From contig NZ_LSEF01000042.1 in assembly GCF_001641695.1 (NCBI RefSeq), positions 1 to 64,000 on the forward strand: a stretch of DNA of 64,000 nt, read 5' to 3'. A program made the position numbers and the translations under genes. Each line of letters starts with the position of its first letter. Within the stretch, counting starts at the first letter, position 1. Under the pieces are notes generated by a model that was given only the letters and a program-made list of their open reading frames with translations, was not told the origin of the DNA and did not search any database. This DNA comes from Bradyrhizobium neotropicale (GTDB lineage Bacteria > Pseudomonadota > Alphaproteobacteria > Rhizobiales > Xanthobacteraceae). Positions 38,612 through 46,454 of the stretch are shown here, in pieces.

Positions 38612-38900
38612 TTTTTGGTCTTCAGCGTCGCCCGGGGCTGGCGGGGCAACAACCTAGAATAGAAGGCTATAACCAGCTCCATACGATGGCAAGGCAAATC
38701 GTTGCAGCGTTGATGTCGCATCAAGCGCATCAGAAATGCGTCGATGGCGAGCTTTGGTTCCAACGAGTTCCGGAATCAAATGTTTGGATGTTCGAAGTAA
38801 TCTATTCATGCTGTCCACTCTCGCAACGCGACGAGAGATGTGCGCTCTGTACCGGAGTGCGCAGAGCTGCACGTCTTCCCGAGCGACGGTGACGTCCGGA
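38612..38900. other. Intergenic region of lower GC, no gene seen
   Basis: About 290 bases noticeably less GC-rich than the surroundings. Short frames on both strands lack ribosome binding sites and match no family I know. It may be foreign DNA or decayed coding sequence. Confidence 0.4.
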
Positions 38901-39278
38901 TCAACTCGTACGGCGAGTTCCATCTCGCGGCGCGCGCATCACGTCGGATGATCGCGCAGCCAGCTTCTCAACAACAAGCGAGCCGTGCCCGCCGCCATCG
39001 TGGAATTCGTCTGCGTTGCGCCCTTGCGCCATGATCGCGCTGCCCATCGCTGCGGAGCCGAGGGTGATGAGGAAGGAGCCGAGCAGAAGGAGGAGCGCTA
39101 CGCCAGGCGCGTGATCGGCGAAGATCAGCTCGCGCAGATGTCCGGGGTTGAGCCAGAGCAGGCCGCCGACGAGCAGCGCGGCGGCGCAGGCCCCGATCGC
39201 GAGGTTAATGGCGAGCAGGCGGAAGAGCGGTAGGCGCAGAAGAGCGACGGGTTTCGATGTGGGCTTGTCGTCGGCCAT
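38901..39278 (-). CDS. Two-TM membrane protein
   Basis: A 125-residue protein: polar N terminus MADDKPTSKPVALLRLPLFR, then TM helices at about 19-42 (LLAINLAIGACAAALLVGGLLW) and 55-78 (GVALLLLLGSFLITLGSAAMGSAIM), and a soluble tail with His-rich DEFHDGGGHGS. The start is supported by AGGACGATCAGTC. I recognise short rhizobial relatives only as membrane hypothetical proteins. Single-gene unit. Confidence 0.65.
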   Translation of the reverse strand: MADDKPTSKPVALLRLPLFRLLAINLAIGACAAALLVGGLLWLNPGHLRELIFADHAPGVALLLLLGSFLITLGSAAMGSAIMAQGRNADEFHDGGGHGSLVVEKLAARSSDVMRAPRDGTRRTS

Positions 39279-39362
39279 GACTGATCGTCCTGGGATTTGC
39301 CGGACGTCTCTTGCCTGGCTGCGCCGCAGGAGCCCGATCTTATCGTTGTGACTCTTCCGCTC

Positions 39363-39464
39363 GTCATTCCGGGGGGCGCGCAAGCGCTAACCCGGAATCC
39401 ATTTAACCGCATTATTGGTGGCGCAATGGATTCCGGGCTCGCGACTTCGTCGCGCCCCGGAATG
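39363..39464. repeat. Dispersed palindrome (CCGGGGC...GCCCGGAAT family)
   Basis: GTCATTCCGGGGGGCGCGCA at the left and GTCGCGCCCCGGAATGAC at the right, with the inner ATGGATTCCGGGCTCGCGAC segment shared with 44708-44812. Confidence 0.85.
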
Positions 39465-39547
39465 ACAAGGCGCAGCGCACGAGCCAATTCATCTCACGCC
39501 GCCGACGCGCTGGCCTTGATGCGCATCAAATCCAGCGCGCGCGACCC

Positions 39548-39700
39548 TCACGGCGCGACCAGCTCCACCCGCCGGTTGAGCGCGCGGCCGGCATCCGTTG
39601 CGTTGGAGCCGACGGGAGCAAGCAGCCCTACGCCGGCGGTCCGCAGCCTTGGCTGCGCGATGCGGTTGAGGATGGGGATGGAGCGCGACTCGTTAGTCGC
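39548..39700 (-). pseudogene. Fragment of an OmpA-family C-terminal domain
   Basis: A minus-strand frame ends RLRTAGVGLLAPVGSNATDA followed by GRALNRRVELVAP, which is the classic end of OmpA-like peptidoglycan-binding domains (the N-x-x-L-R-R-V-E motif with its peptidoglycan-contacting Arg). Upstream the similarity stops within about 40 residues and no domain start or signal peptide remains. It is the decayed 3' end of a gene. Confidence 0.6.
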
Positions 39701-39807
39701 GCTCACGTTGCGATCGGCTCTGGCGGGGTTTCGCCGCTTTGACGGGAGTCCGGTTCCCGGGCATGATCGCCGGCCGCTTCGCGCAAGGATTTTGGGGATC
39801 ATTCCAC

Positions 39808-40614
39808 ATGCTGAGATTTGTTCTGGCCGTCGCTTCCATGGTGTGTCTGGCCGGCGGCTCGGCTGAGGCCGCGCGCTGCGGCGGCGACTTCAACAGTTTT
39901 GTCGCCGGCATGACCTCGGAGGCGCAGGCGGCCGGCGTCTCGGCGAGCGTGACCAGCGCGGCGTTCGGTGGCGTGACCCAGGATGGCGCCGTGCTCGCCT
40001 TCGACCGCCGGCAGCGCTACACCTTCAACAGGAGCTTTGAGCAGTACGTCTCGACGCGCGTCGGGCCCGGCCGCATCAACGGCGGCCGCGCGCTGCTCCA
40101 GCGTCACGCCGCGCTGCTGTCGCGCATCGAGCAGCAGTTCGGCGTGCCCCGCCAGATCCTGGTCGCGATCTGGGGCCTGGAGAGCGATTTCGGCAAGGGC
40201 GACATGGGCAAGCTGCCGGTGATCCGCACCCTCGCAACGCTGGCGCATGACTGCCGCCGTACCGAGCTGTTCCAGGGCGAGCTGCTCGCCGCGCTCAAGA
40301 TCGTCCAGCGCGGCGACCTGCCGCTGCGCGACCTCATCGGCGCCTATGCCGGCGAGATCGGCCAGACCCAGTTCCTGCCGTCGTCCTACATCAAATACGG
40401 CGTCGACTTCGACGGCGACGGCCGCGTCGACCTTCGCCACAGCGCCGCCGACGTGCTCGCCTCGACCGCGAACCTGCTCCACACCAACGGCTTCAAGATG
40501 GGCCAGCCCTATGGCGAAGGCACCGCCAATTTCGAGGCCATGCGCGAGTGGAACAGGGCGCTGATCTACCGCAAGACGATCGGCTATTTCGCCGATCGGC
40601 TGATGGGGCAGTGA
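39808..40614 (+). CDS. Lytic murein transglycosylase (MltB-like)
   Basis: A 268-residue exported enzyme. A signal peptide (MLRFVLAVASMVCLAGGSAE, cleavage near 21-22) precedes an SLT_2/MltB domain with catalytic Glu125 in AIWGLESDFGKG. DLIGAYAGEIGQTQFLPSSY and VDFDGDGRVDLRHSAADVLAS are further MltB hallmarks. It cleaves the MurNAc-GlcNAc bond of peptidoglycan to give 1,6-anhydroMurNAc. There is no C-terminal peptidoglycan-binding domain. The ATG at 39808 is chosen so that the signal peptide is N-terminal; it follows GGGGATCATTCCAC. Confidence 0.9.
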   Translation: MLRFVLAVASMVCLAGGSAEAARCGGDFNSFVAGMTSEAQAAGVSASVTSAAFGGVTQDGAVLAFDRRQRYTFNRSFEQYVSTRVGPGRINGGRALLQRHAALLSRIEQQFGVPRQILVAIWGLESDFGKGDMGKLPVIRTLATLAHDCRRTELFQGELLAALKIVQRGDLPLRDLIGAYAGEIGQTQFLPSSYIKYGVDFDGDGRVDLRHSAADVLASTANLLHTNGFKMGQPYGEGTANFEAMREWNRALIYRKTIGYFADRLMGQ

Positions 40615-41006
40615 GTTCGCGCGGCTCAGAGACGGAGCGCTCCCGCCACACACTCCGTGTCATCACCCGCGAAGGCGGGTGATCCGGTATTCCGGAGGCA
40701 GTAACGTCATACGGAGGAGCCGCGAAGTACTGGATGCCCCGGTCAAGCCGCAGCATGAGAGCGGAGATATTGATTACGGAAGCTCACCCGATCGTCGTCC
40801 TGGCTCTCGCCAGGACGACGGTTGAGGGCGGGCGGCGCTTTCGCATCACGTTCGCCGTCCCTCGCTATCTTCTCCAGCTTCCGCTGCAGCCACGCCGGCC
40901 TTGGGAACTTGGATGTACATTTTTTCAGTTTGGAACCGAACCATATCGCGGGCGCGCCCTTAACATACGTTAGTTCAGTGAAGACGATCATTTTTGGAGC
41001 GGCCAC
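40615..41006. other. Intergenic region with short palindromes
   Basis: Contains TCACCCGCGAAGGCGGGTGA (40664-40683), a palindrome of a family common in Bradyrhizobium, and CGTCCTGG...CCAGGACG near 40796-40816. The AT-rich last 90 bases (CATTTTTTCAGTTTGGAACC) probably carry the promoter of the receiver gene. No gene seen. Confidence 0.5.
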
Positions 41007-41381
41007 ATGCGACAGGCTATGCCATATCGGGCGACCGCGCTGATTGTCGAGGACGACGCCATGCAGCGCGAGATGCTGTGTCTCCTCCTGGAGGAGAGCG
41101 GCTACGAAGTCATCCAGTGCGAAAGTGCCGAGGCGGCCGAACGCGTCCTGGACAACAATGCCGGCGCGCTATGCCTGATGCTGACCGACGTGCAGCTCGC
41201 CGGCCGCATGAACGGGGTCGAGCTCGCCTATGTTGCCAAGGACCGCAATCCGAGGCTCGACGTCGTCGTCACCTCGGGCCGTCCGCTGGCGCAGCCTTTG
41301 CCTGACGGCGCGAAATTCTGGGCCAAGCCCTGGGCGCCACTCGACGTGCTGCGCGAGGCCGAGCTCGCGCAATTGTCCTGA
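41007..41381 (+). CDS. Single-domain response regulator (receiver)
   Basis: A 124-residue stand-alone CheY-like receiver. The acidic pocket is E15-D16-D17, the phosphoacceptor Asp61 is in MLTDVQLAG, the conserved hydroxyl is T89/S90 in VVVTSGR, and Lys107 is in FWAKPW followed by PLDVL. There is no output domain and no adjacent histidine kinase, so it must act by protein-protein contact or in a phosphorelay. Start ATG follows TTGGAGCGGCCAC. Similar small receivers are numerous in Bradyrhizobium. Confidence 0.9.
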   Translation: MRQAMPYRATALIVEDDAMQREMLCLLLEESGYEVIQCESAEAAERVLDNNAGALCLMLTDVQLAGRMNGVELAYVAKDRNPRLDVVVTSGRPLAQPLPDGAKFWAKPWAPLDVLREAELAQLS

Positions 41382-41437
41382 GGGACCGTCCTGGCAGCTT
41401 GCTTTCTTGCCGCGAGAGGCGGTGATAAGGTCTGTCC

Positions 41438-42049
41438 ATGACCCTGTCCTTCCTGCTCACCTCGCTCATCGTCGTCGCTTCGCCCGGTACCGGCGTGCTC
41501 TACACGCTGGCCGCGGCGCTGACGCGCGGCTCGCGCGCCAGCATCGCAGCAGCTTTCGGCTGCACGCTCGGGATCGTGCCGCACATGACGGCGGCGATGC
41601 TCGGCCTTGCCGCCGTGCTGCACACCAGCGCGCTCGCCTTCGCCGCGCTGAAATGGTGCGGCGTGGCCTATTTGCTCTACATGTCCTGGCAGGCGCTGCG
41701 CGAGACCGGGGCGCTGGCGGTCGAGGGTGAGATCAAGGAGCGCTCGAGCGGCCGCGTCATCGTGACCGGCTTCCTGATCAACATCCTCAATCCAAAACTG
41801 TCGATCTTCTTCCTCGCCTTCCTGCCGCAGTTCATCGCGGTGGACGAGCCTCATGTGCTGGCGCGGATGCTGGAATTGAGCGGCGTCTTCATGGCGATGA
41901 CGTTTGCGGTGTTCGTCGTCTACGGCCTGTGCGCCGCCTCGGTGCGAGCGCGCATCATCTCCCGCCCGGGCGTCATGTCCTGGCTGCGCCGCAGCTTTGC
42001 CGCCGGCTTTGCGTTGCTTGGAGCGAAGCTGGCGTTCGCGGAGAGGTAG
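41438..42049 (+). CDS. LysE-family translocator
   Basis: A 203-residue inner-membrane protein with six helices. SPGTGVLYTLAAALTRGSRASI is the variant of the PGP motif at the N terminus, followed by LKWCGVAYLLYMSWQALRE and INILNPKLSIFFLAFLPQF, all hallmarks of LysE/RhtB exporters. The substrate is not readable. It lies 56 bases after the receiver gene on the same strand and may be cotranscribed with it. It is only distantly similar to the LysE protein at 30483-31103. Confidence 0.88.
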   Translation: MTLSFLLTSLIVVASPGTGVLYTLAAALTRGSRASIAAAFGCTLGIVPHMTAAMLGLAAVLHTSALAFAALKWCGVAYLLYMSWQALRETGALAVEGEIKERSSGRVIVTGFLINILNPKLSIFFLAFLPQFIAVDEPHVLARMLELSGVFMAMTFAVFVVYGLCAASVRARIISRPGVMSWLRRSFAAGFALLGAKLAFAER

Positions 42050-42058
42050 GGTGCTTTC

Positions 42059-42206
42059 TTCGCCTCTCCCCGCGCGCGGGGAGAGGCCGGATTTACATCG
42101 AAAGATGTGCGATCCGGGTGAGGGGGAATCTCCGCTAGTCCGTCTGCTATCGTCTTTGTGGAAGCGCCCCTCACCCCCCTCTCCCCGCGAAGAGCGGGGC
42201 GAGGGA
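42059..42206. repeat. Dispersed repeat (CTCCCCGC/GCGGGGAG family)
   Basis: CGCCTCTCCCCGCGCGCGGG at the left and CCCCTCTCCCCGCGAAGAGC at the right; the inner GATCCGGGTGAGGGGGA and TAGTCCGTCTGCTA match 30298-30422 closely. Confidence 0.8.
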
Positions 42207-42243
42207 GCGAGAGAGCGGAGCGGATAGCAATAACGCGACAAAT

Positions 42244-42268
42244 AAAAAAAAGCGGGCCTCGCGCCCGC
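42244..42268 (-). terminator. Terminator of the Lys/Ala micropeptide gene
   Basis: Stem GCGGGC/GCCCGC around CTCGC, followed on the minus strand by eight T residues. It lies 77 bases past the micropeptide stop, which makes an independent transcription unit likely. Another hairpin (CACCCGGGCGGAGC...CTCCACCCGGG) sits between. Confidence 0.85.
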
Positions 42269-42345
42269 CATCTTCAAACTGTTTCAACCTTACCTGACAC
42301 CCGGGCGGAGCGAGGCTCCACCCGGGCAAAGAAAAAGAAGCCGCG

Positions 42346-42414
42346 TTACTTCTTCTTCGCCTTCTTGGCCTTTTTCGCCTTCTTCTTCGCCGCCTTCTTC
42401 GCTTTCTTAGCCAT
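42346..42414 (-). CDS. 22-residue Lys/Ala-rich micropeptide
   Basis: ATG at 42414 is preceded by GAGAGGATACT, a very good ribosome binding site. The 22-codon frame begins MAKKAKKAAKKKAKK and ends KKK-stop; apart from the initiator Met it contains only Ala and Lys (15 Lys, 6 Ala). The composition resembles C-terminal tails of histone H1-like and HU-like proteins of alphaproteobacteria, which bind nucleic acids. A strong terminator follows, and no larger frame contains it. Unknown function; nucleic-acid or membrane binding would be the first guess. Codons for Lys are nearly all AAG, as expected for this genome. Confidence 0.6.
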   Translation of the reverse strand: MAKKAKKAAKKKAKKAKKAKKK

Positions 42415-42829
42415 AGTATCCTCTCAAGGGTTAATGGTGAAACGCGACACGAGGGATGCTCGGCGGAGGGCCAGCCTCGCAACATCCTCGATGACAAACT
42501 CAGCAGATTCGCGGGCAACTGCCCCGTGCTGTCATATCTCCGTCATCACGTTATCCACAGCTCAGACGCATTTTCGGGTGATTTTTGCCCGCGAATCCGC
42601 CTCCGGTTCGCCCGGACGTGGCCGGCTCTCGCGCATCAAGTCTTGCTTAACGATGCCGGAGTCCGTTTGCGGGATTCATCAATCCAAAACCAAAGCCCGT
42701 GTTTGCAGGATCGCGGTGAGACTCCATTAAGCGCGCCACGCGCATTGTCGTCCGCAAGAACACGGGGGCGGTTATGGACGGACGGTTGCCTAAGGCGGGA
42801 GGCGGGACGCTGCGCGTGCTGCGGCCGCC
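42415..42829. other. Divergent promoter region, no gene seen
   Basis: About 415 bases between the leftward micropeptide gene and the rightward GGDEF gene. It must hold both promoters. No confident hexamers or operators; short frames are unsupported. Confidence 0.4.
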
Positions 42830-44041
42830 ATGCTGAACGTACCGACACTTTGGACGGTCTTCGTCATCAACTTCCTGGCGCTCGGCCTGATCTGGGCCTA
42901 TGTGACGCGCTCCTATCCGAAATTCGAGGCCGCGCGGTTCTGGATGGCATCGGCCTTCGTCGGCGCGGCAGGCGCGATGGCGGCGTTGGTCCACCTGTTC
43001 GTCACCTCTCCCGTGCCGCTTCTGGCTGGAGCTGCTGGCATCATGGCGGCGAGTTGCCTCGCCGCCATGGGCATACAGCGCTTCTACGACCGGCCGGTGT
43101 CCTGGCGCGCCATGGCCGTGACGGGCGTCCTGAGCTTCGCCGGCGTCGTGTTCTTCAGGATCGTCTTCGACCACATGCAGCTGCGTATGCTCTGCTACAC
43201 GGTCGGTCAGGCTCTTCCCCTGCTGTCGGCGTTGCGTCTCCTGCTGTCGCCGCAGGAAGGCCGCGTCAGCCCCGGCGCCTGGCTGTCCAGCATCGTCATC
43301 ATCACGATCATCGCCATCTTCGTGGCCCGTACGGCGGGCAATGTGCTGGGCGGCGATTTTTCGGCGGTCGCCGGAAGCCAGGCCCATGCCGTCATGGTGC
43401 TCGGACTCCTGTTCCTGTCGATGACGCTCAACTTCGGCTTCCTGTTGATGGCGATGGACCGGTTGCGCAACGAGGTCGCCGACCTCGCGCTGCTCGACGA
43501 CCTCACCGGCGTCGCCAACCGGCGGCATCTGTTGCAGCGGCTTACCGAGGAGTGCGCCCGCTCGGAGCGCAGCGGCGAGCCGTTCTCGCTGCTGGTGATC
43601 GATCTCGACGGTTTCAAGACCATCAACGACACCCATGGACATGCTGCGGGCGACGCCTGCCTGCAGCACTTCACCCTGATGGCGCAGACGCGGCTTCGGC
43701 CGGGCGACATGCTGGCCCGCACCGGCGGCGACGAGTTCTGCGTCGTGCTGCCGTCCTCGTCGCTCCACGAAGGCGCGTTGATCGCCCGCCGCGTGCTCGA
43801 GGTCTGCCGCCAGGACGCCGCCGCCTGCACCGGCAACGACATCCCGATCGCGATCTCGATCGGCGTGGCGCAATGGGATCGGGCCATCGGCCAATTTCCG
43901 GACCGCCTGATGGCCCATGCCGACGACGCGCTCTACGCGGCCAAGAAGAACGGCAAGAACGATTTTGCTGTCTATGATCCGGCGCCGTCGCTCTCGCCCG
44001 AGCTGACTGATCTGGCCGCGGCCGCGCGCAAATTCGCGTAA
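42830..44041 (+). CDS. Membrane-bound diguanylate cyclase (GGDEF)
   Basis: A 403-residue protein. The N-terminal half has about six membrane helices (residues 8-210) of a MASE-like sensor. The C-terminal GGDEF domain (about 225-385) carries the intact signature GGDEF at 299-303, plus DDLTGVANRR at its start and the allosteric inhibition site RPGD at 290-293, five residues before the signature. It should therefore make c-di-GMP from two GTP with product inhibition. No EAL domain. The signal sensed is unknown. The amidase gene begins two bases after its stop, so the two are cotranscribed. Confidence 0.92.
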   Translation: MLNVPTLWTVFVINFLALGLIWAYVTRSYPKFEAARFWMASAFVGAAGAMAALVHLFVTSPVPLLAGAAGIMAASCLAAMGIQRFYDRPVSWRAMAVTGVLSFAGVVFFRIVFDHMQLRMLCYTVGQALPLLSALRLLLSPQEGRVSPGAWLSSIVIITIIAIFVARTAGNVLGGDFSAVAGSQAHAVMVLGLLFLSMTLNFGFLLMAMDRLRNEVADLALLDDLTGVANRRHLLQRLTEECARSERSGEPFSLLVIDLDGFKTINDTHGHAAGDACLQHFTLMAQTRLRPGDMLARTGGDEFCVVLPSSSLHEGALIARRVLEVCRQDAAACTGNDIPIAISIGVAQWDRAIGQFPDRLMAHADDALYAAKKNGKNDFAVYDPAPSLSPELTDLAAAARKFA

Positions 44042-44042
44042 G

Positions 44043-44699
44043 ATGCTAGGCTCGAGTCCGCATTGGACCCGCATGATGATGTCTCGCCTGCTCGCGGCTG
44101 TTCTCGCCGCCTATGCCCTGATCGCTCCCGCCGCTGCAATGGAGGCCGACCTTGCCAAGGTCGCGCGCGGCTCCGGCACGCCCGACATTCCCGGCTTGAA
44201 GATCGTCTGGCTCGCACCGTGGGGCGATGTCGCTCAGGCTCATGCCTGGCGCAACATCATCGTGCATCAGACCGAAGGGCCGGCGGGCTCGGCGCGGGGC
44301 GGCGCGCAGGAGCAGTCGAAGAACCCGACCCGCCGCGGCGTCACGGTCTGGGTCGAGACTGACGGCACGGTCTATTGGGCGGTTGCGGAAAATCTGGTGC
44401 CGACCCATGGCGACGGCGCCAACCGCAACGACAACAAGTACATCGACAACAAGACGACCTATCGCCAGGTCGTGCGCGACAATTCGATCGGCGTCGAGTT
44501 CGCCGGCAACTATCCGGACGTCACAGCGGGACCGACCGAGGCGCAGGTCGCGGCGTGGCGGATCCTCGTCCGCGTGCTGCGCGCGCGCTACGACATCCCG
44601 CTCGACCACGTCTATGCGCACAACTGGATCGACTACAAGGACGCGCGCTATTGCGAAGGCTGCTGGCTCGCGACGCTGGCGCGGACGTGGGGGGAGTGA
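44043..44699 (+). CDS. Exported N-acetylmuramoyl-L-alanine amidase (Amidase_2)
   Basis: A 218-residue protein with an N-terminal signal segment (MMMSRLLAAVLAAYALIAPAAA) and an Amidase_2/PGRP-type domain. IIVHQTEGPAGSA supplies the first zinc His, and HVYAHNWIDYKDARYCEGCW the second His and the catalytic acidic residue region. SIGVEFAGNYPD is the family central motif. The activity is cleavage of the amide between MurNAc and the stem peptide. ATG at 44043 is used since it sits two bases after the GGDEF stop; ATG at 44073 would give a more standard signal peptide. Coupling to a diguanylate cyclase suggests cell-wall remodelling linked to lifestyle switching. Confidence 0.82.
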   Translation: MLGSSPHWTRMMMSRLLAAVLAAYALIAPAAAMEADLAKVARGSGTPDIPGLKIVWLAPWGDVAQAHAWRNIIVHQTEGPAGSARGGAQEQSKNPTRRGVTVWVETDGTVYWAVAENLVPTHGDGANRNDNKYIDNKTTYRQVVRDNSIGVEFAGNYPDVTAGPTEAQVAAWRILVRVLRARYDIPLDHVYAHNWIDYKDARYCEGCWLATLARTWGE

Positions 44700-44707
44700 G
44701 GGCCTCT

Positions 44708-44812
44708 CGTCATTCCGGGGCGCGCGTAGCGCGAGCCCGGAATCCATCGCGCCGCAGAGTTGGTGGATGAATGGATTCCGGGCTCGCGACTTCGTCGCGC
44801 CCCGGAATGACG
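44708..44812. repeat. Dispersed palindrome (CCGGGGC...GCCCGGAAT family)
   Basis: CGTCATTCCGGGGCGCGCGT at the left and GTCGCGCCCCGGAATGACG at the right. It separates the convergent amidase and the small protein at 44820. Confidence 0.85.
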
Positions 44813-44819
44813 AAGGAGG

Positions 44820-45161
44820 TTATGTCGCCGCCGTCATCCACCCGAACAAGCGCCGCATCAGCCCCGGCCGCTCGGGCAATTCTGGCGGCCCGTCGGCGGC
44901 GAGCACTCGCTTGAAGAAATAGTCCAGGAACACCATGTCGTTCGGCTCGGTGACGGTGAACTGATCGTCGCCGAAGAAGACGCTGTAATCGTAGAAGAAC
45001 GGCCCGACGAACGGAATCGTCGCGGTGCTGGCATAGTCCTTCGAGACCACGAACTCCGCCGGATCCAGCCCGTGCTCGCGCATCGCCTGCTCGACCAGCG
45101 GCAGCTTGCGCATGAACTGGGCGGAGAAGCCGCCGACGGTGGACTGCAGGATGATCGACAC
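44820..45161 (-). CDS. Hypothetical protein, 113 residues
   Basis: The credible frame starts with GTG at 45161: SIILQSTVGGFSAQFMRKLP, then VEQAMREHGLDPAEFVVSKD and GPFFYDYSVFFGDDQFTVTE with an aromatic-rich middle, ending in a basic segment RPGLMRRLFGWMTAAT. Composition is coding-like. I know close relatives in Bradyrhizobium only as hypothetical. The start is uncertain (an internal ATG at 45110 is possible). It lies downstream of the rpoH terminator on the same strand. Confidence 0.6.
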   Translation of the reverse strand: MSIILQSTVGGFSAQFMRKLPLVEQAMREHGLDPAEFVVSKDYASTATIPFVGPFFYDYSVFFGDDQFTVTEPNDMVFLDYFFKRVLAADGPPELPERPGLMRRLFGWMTAAT

Positions 45162-45267
45162 GGCGCGAGCTCGGTCCGCTTGATGCTGACGCCTTTTTGG
45201 TCGGTTGAGCGGCGAACGCGGTTCAAGGCAAGCTCGGCCGGTTTGGCGCAGGGGGAGGGCCACCAAC

Positions 45268-45296
45268 AAAAAAAGCCGGCGTTGCCGCCGGCTTTT
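45268..45296 (-). terminator. rpoH terminator
   Basis: Eleven-base stem AAAAGCCGGCG/CGCCGGCTTTT followed on the minus strand by a run of T, about 44 bases past the rpoH stop. Confidence 0.9.
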
Positions 45297-45339
45297 CCGT
45301 CTTTTCGATCCGCCAATCTCTGGCGCAGGGAAGTTGCGC

Positions 45340-46239
45340 TTAGTGCGCGGCTTCCAGCGCAGCCTGTTCCTGCCTTGCGATCGTGCCCTTGACCGCGGCC
45401 TGCACCTTCTCGAAGGCGCGGACTTCGATCTGGCGGACGCGCTCGCGCGACACGCCGAACTCGGCGGCAAGGTCTTCCAGCGTCATCGGCTCATCGGCGA
45501 GGCGGCGCGCCTCGAAAATGCGGCGCTCGCGCGGGTTGAGCACGCCCATGGCGCCGTTCAGGGCGTCACGGCGGTGATCATACTCCTCGTGCTCGGCCAT
45601 CATGGCTTCCTGGTTGGGCGTATTGTCGACCAGCCAGTCCTGCCATTCGCCGGCCTCGCCGTCGTCGCGGATCGGCGCGTTGAGCGACGCGTCGCCACCG
45701 AGGCGGCGATTCATGTCGATCACGTCCTGATCGGTGACGCCGAGGCGCTTCGCAATGATCTTTACCTGGTCGGGGCGGAGATCACCCTCGTCCAGAGCGT
45801 TGATCTTGCTCTTCGCCTTGCGCAGGTTGAAGAACAGCTTCTTCTGGTTCGCGGTGGTGCCCATCTTCACGAGCGACCAGGAACGCAGGATGTACTCTTG
45901 AATCGACGCCTTGATCCACCACATGGCGTAGGTGGCAAGACGGAAGCCCTTCTCGGGCTCGAAGCGCTTCACCGCCTGCATCAAGCCGACGTTGCCTTCC
46001 GAGACGACCTCGGAGATCGGCAGGCCGTAGCCGCGATAGCCCATGGCGATCTTGGCCACGAGCCGGAGGTGGCTGGTGACGAGTTGATGTGCCGCGTCGC
46101 GATCGTCGTGCTCGCGCCAACGCTTGGCGAGCATGTATTCCTGCTGGGGTTCCAGCATCGGAAACTTGCGGATCTCGGCGAGGTAGCGGGAAAGGCCGGA
46201 TTCTCCATTGAGGACCGGCAAAGCAGCGGTACGGGCCAT
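45340..46239 (-). CDS. rpoH: RNA polymerase heat-shock sigma factor RpoH
   Basis: A 299-residue sigma-32. Region 2 spans about 50-120 (LRLVAKIAMGYRGYGLPISE, FRLATYAMWWIKASIQEYIL). The RpoH box QKKLFFNLRK at 132-141 is diagnostic. Region 4 (about 225-285) has LEDLAAEFGVSRERVRQIEV. It directs transcription of chaperone and protease genes. Start ATG follows TTTGGAGGGCGCACT. Bradyrhizobium carries several rpoH paralogues; which one this is cannot be told. It is followed by a strong terminator, and rluD lies upstream on the same strand, as in many alphaproteobacteria. Confidence 0.96.
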   Translation of the reverse strand: MARTAALPVLNGESGLSRYLAEIRKFPMLEPQQEYMLAKRWREHDDRDAAHQLVTSHLRLVAKIAMGYRGYGLPISEVVSEGNVGLMQAVKRFEPEKGFRLATYAMWWIKASIQEYILRSWSLVKMGTTANQKKLFFNLRKAKSKINALDEGDLRPDQVKIIAKRLGVTDQDVIDMNRRLGGDASLNAPIRDDGEAGEWQDWLVDNTPNQEAMMAEHEEYDHRRDALNGAMGVLNPRERRIFEARRLADEPMTLEDLAAEFGVSRERVRQIEVRAFEKVQAAVKGTIARQEQAALEAAH

Positions 46240-46454
46240 AGTGCGCCCTCCAAAGGTTCAGGCCCCCGATAGCGGCGGGCCAGGCAGACGACCGCTTGGT
46301 TAAAGCCGGCCGGACTGCGATGTTCCGCGTTGGTCTTTCAACGCAGGCGCAATATACCCCATCGAGGGTCGTTTAGGGAAGGATTGCTGACGTCACGTCC
46401 CCGTGTGGCAGCTATAACTTTTTGTAAGGTAAGGCTTTTCTGAAGGACCCTGCG

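Noticed and set aside
38686..38892. Plus-strand Cys-containing frame in the low-GC gap
   Set aside because: No ribosome binding site, no conserved pattern, and codon use is not genome-like.
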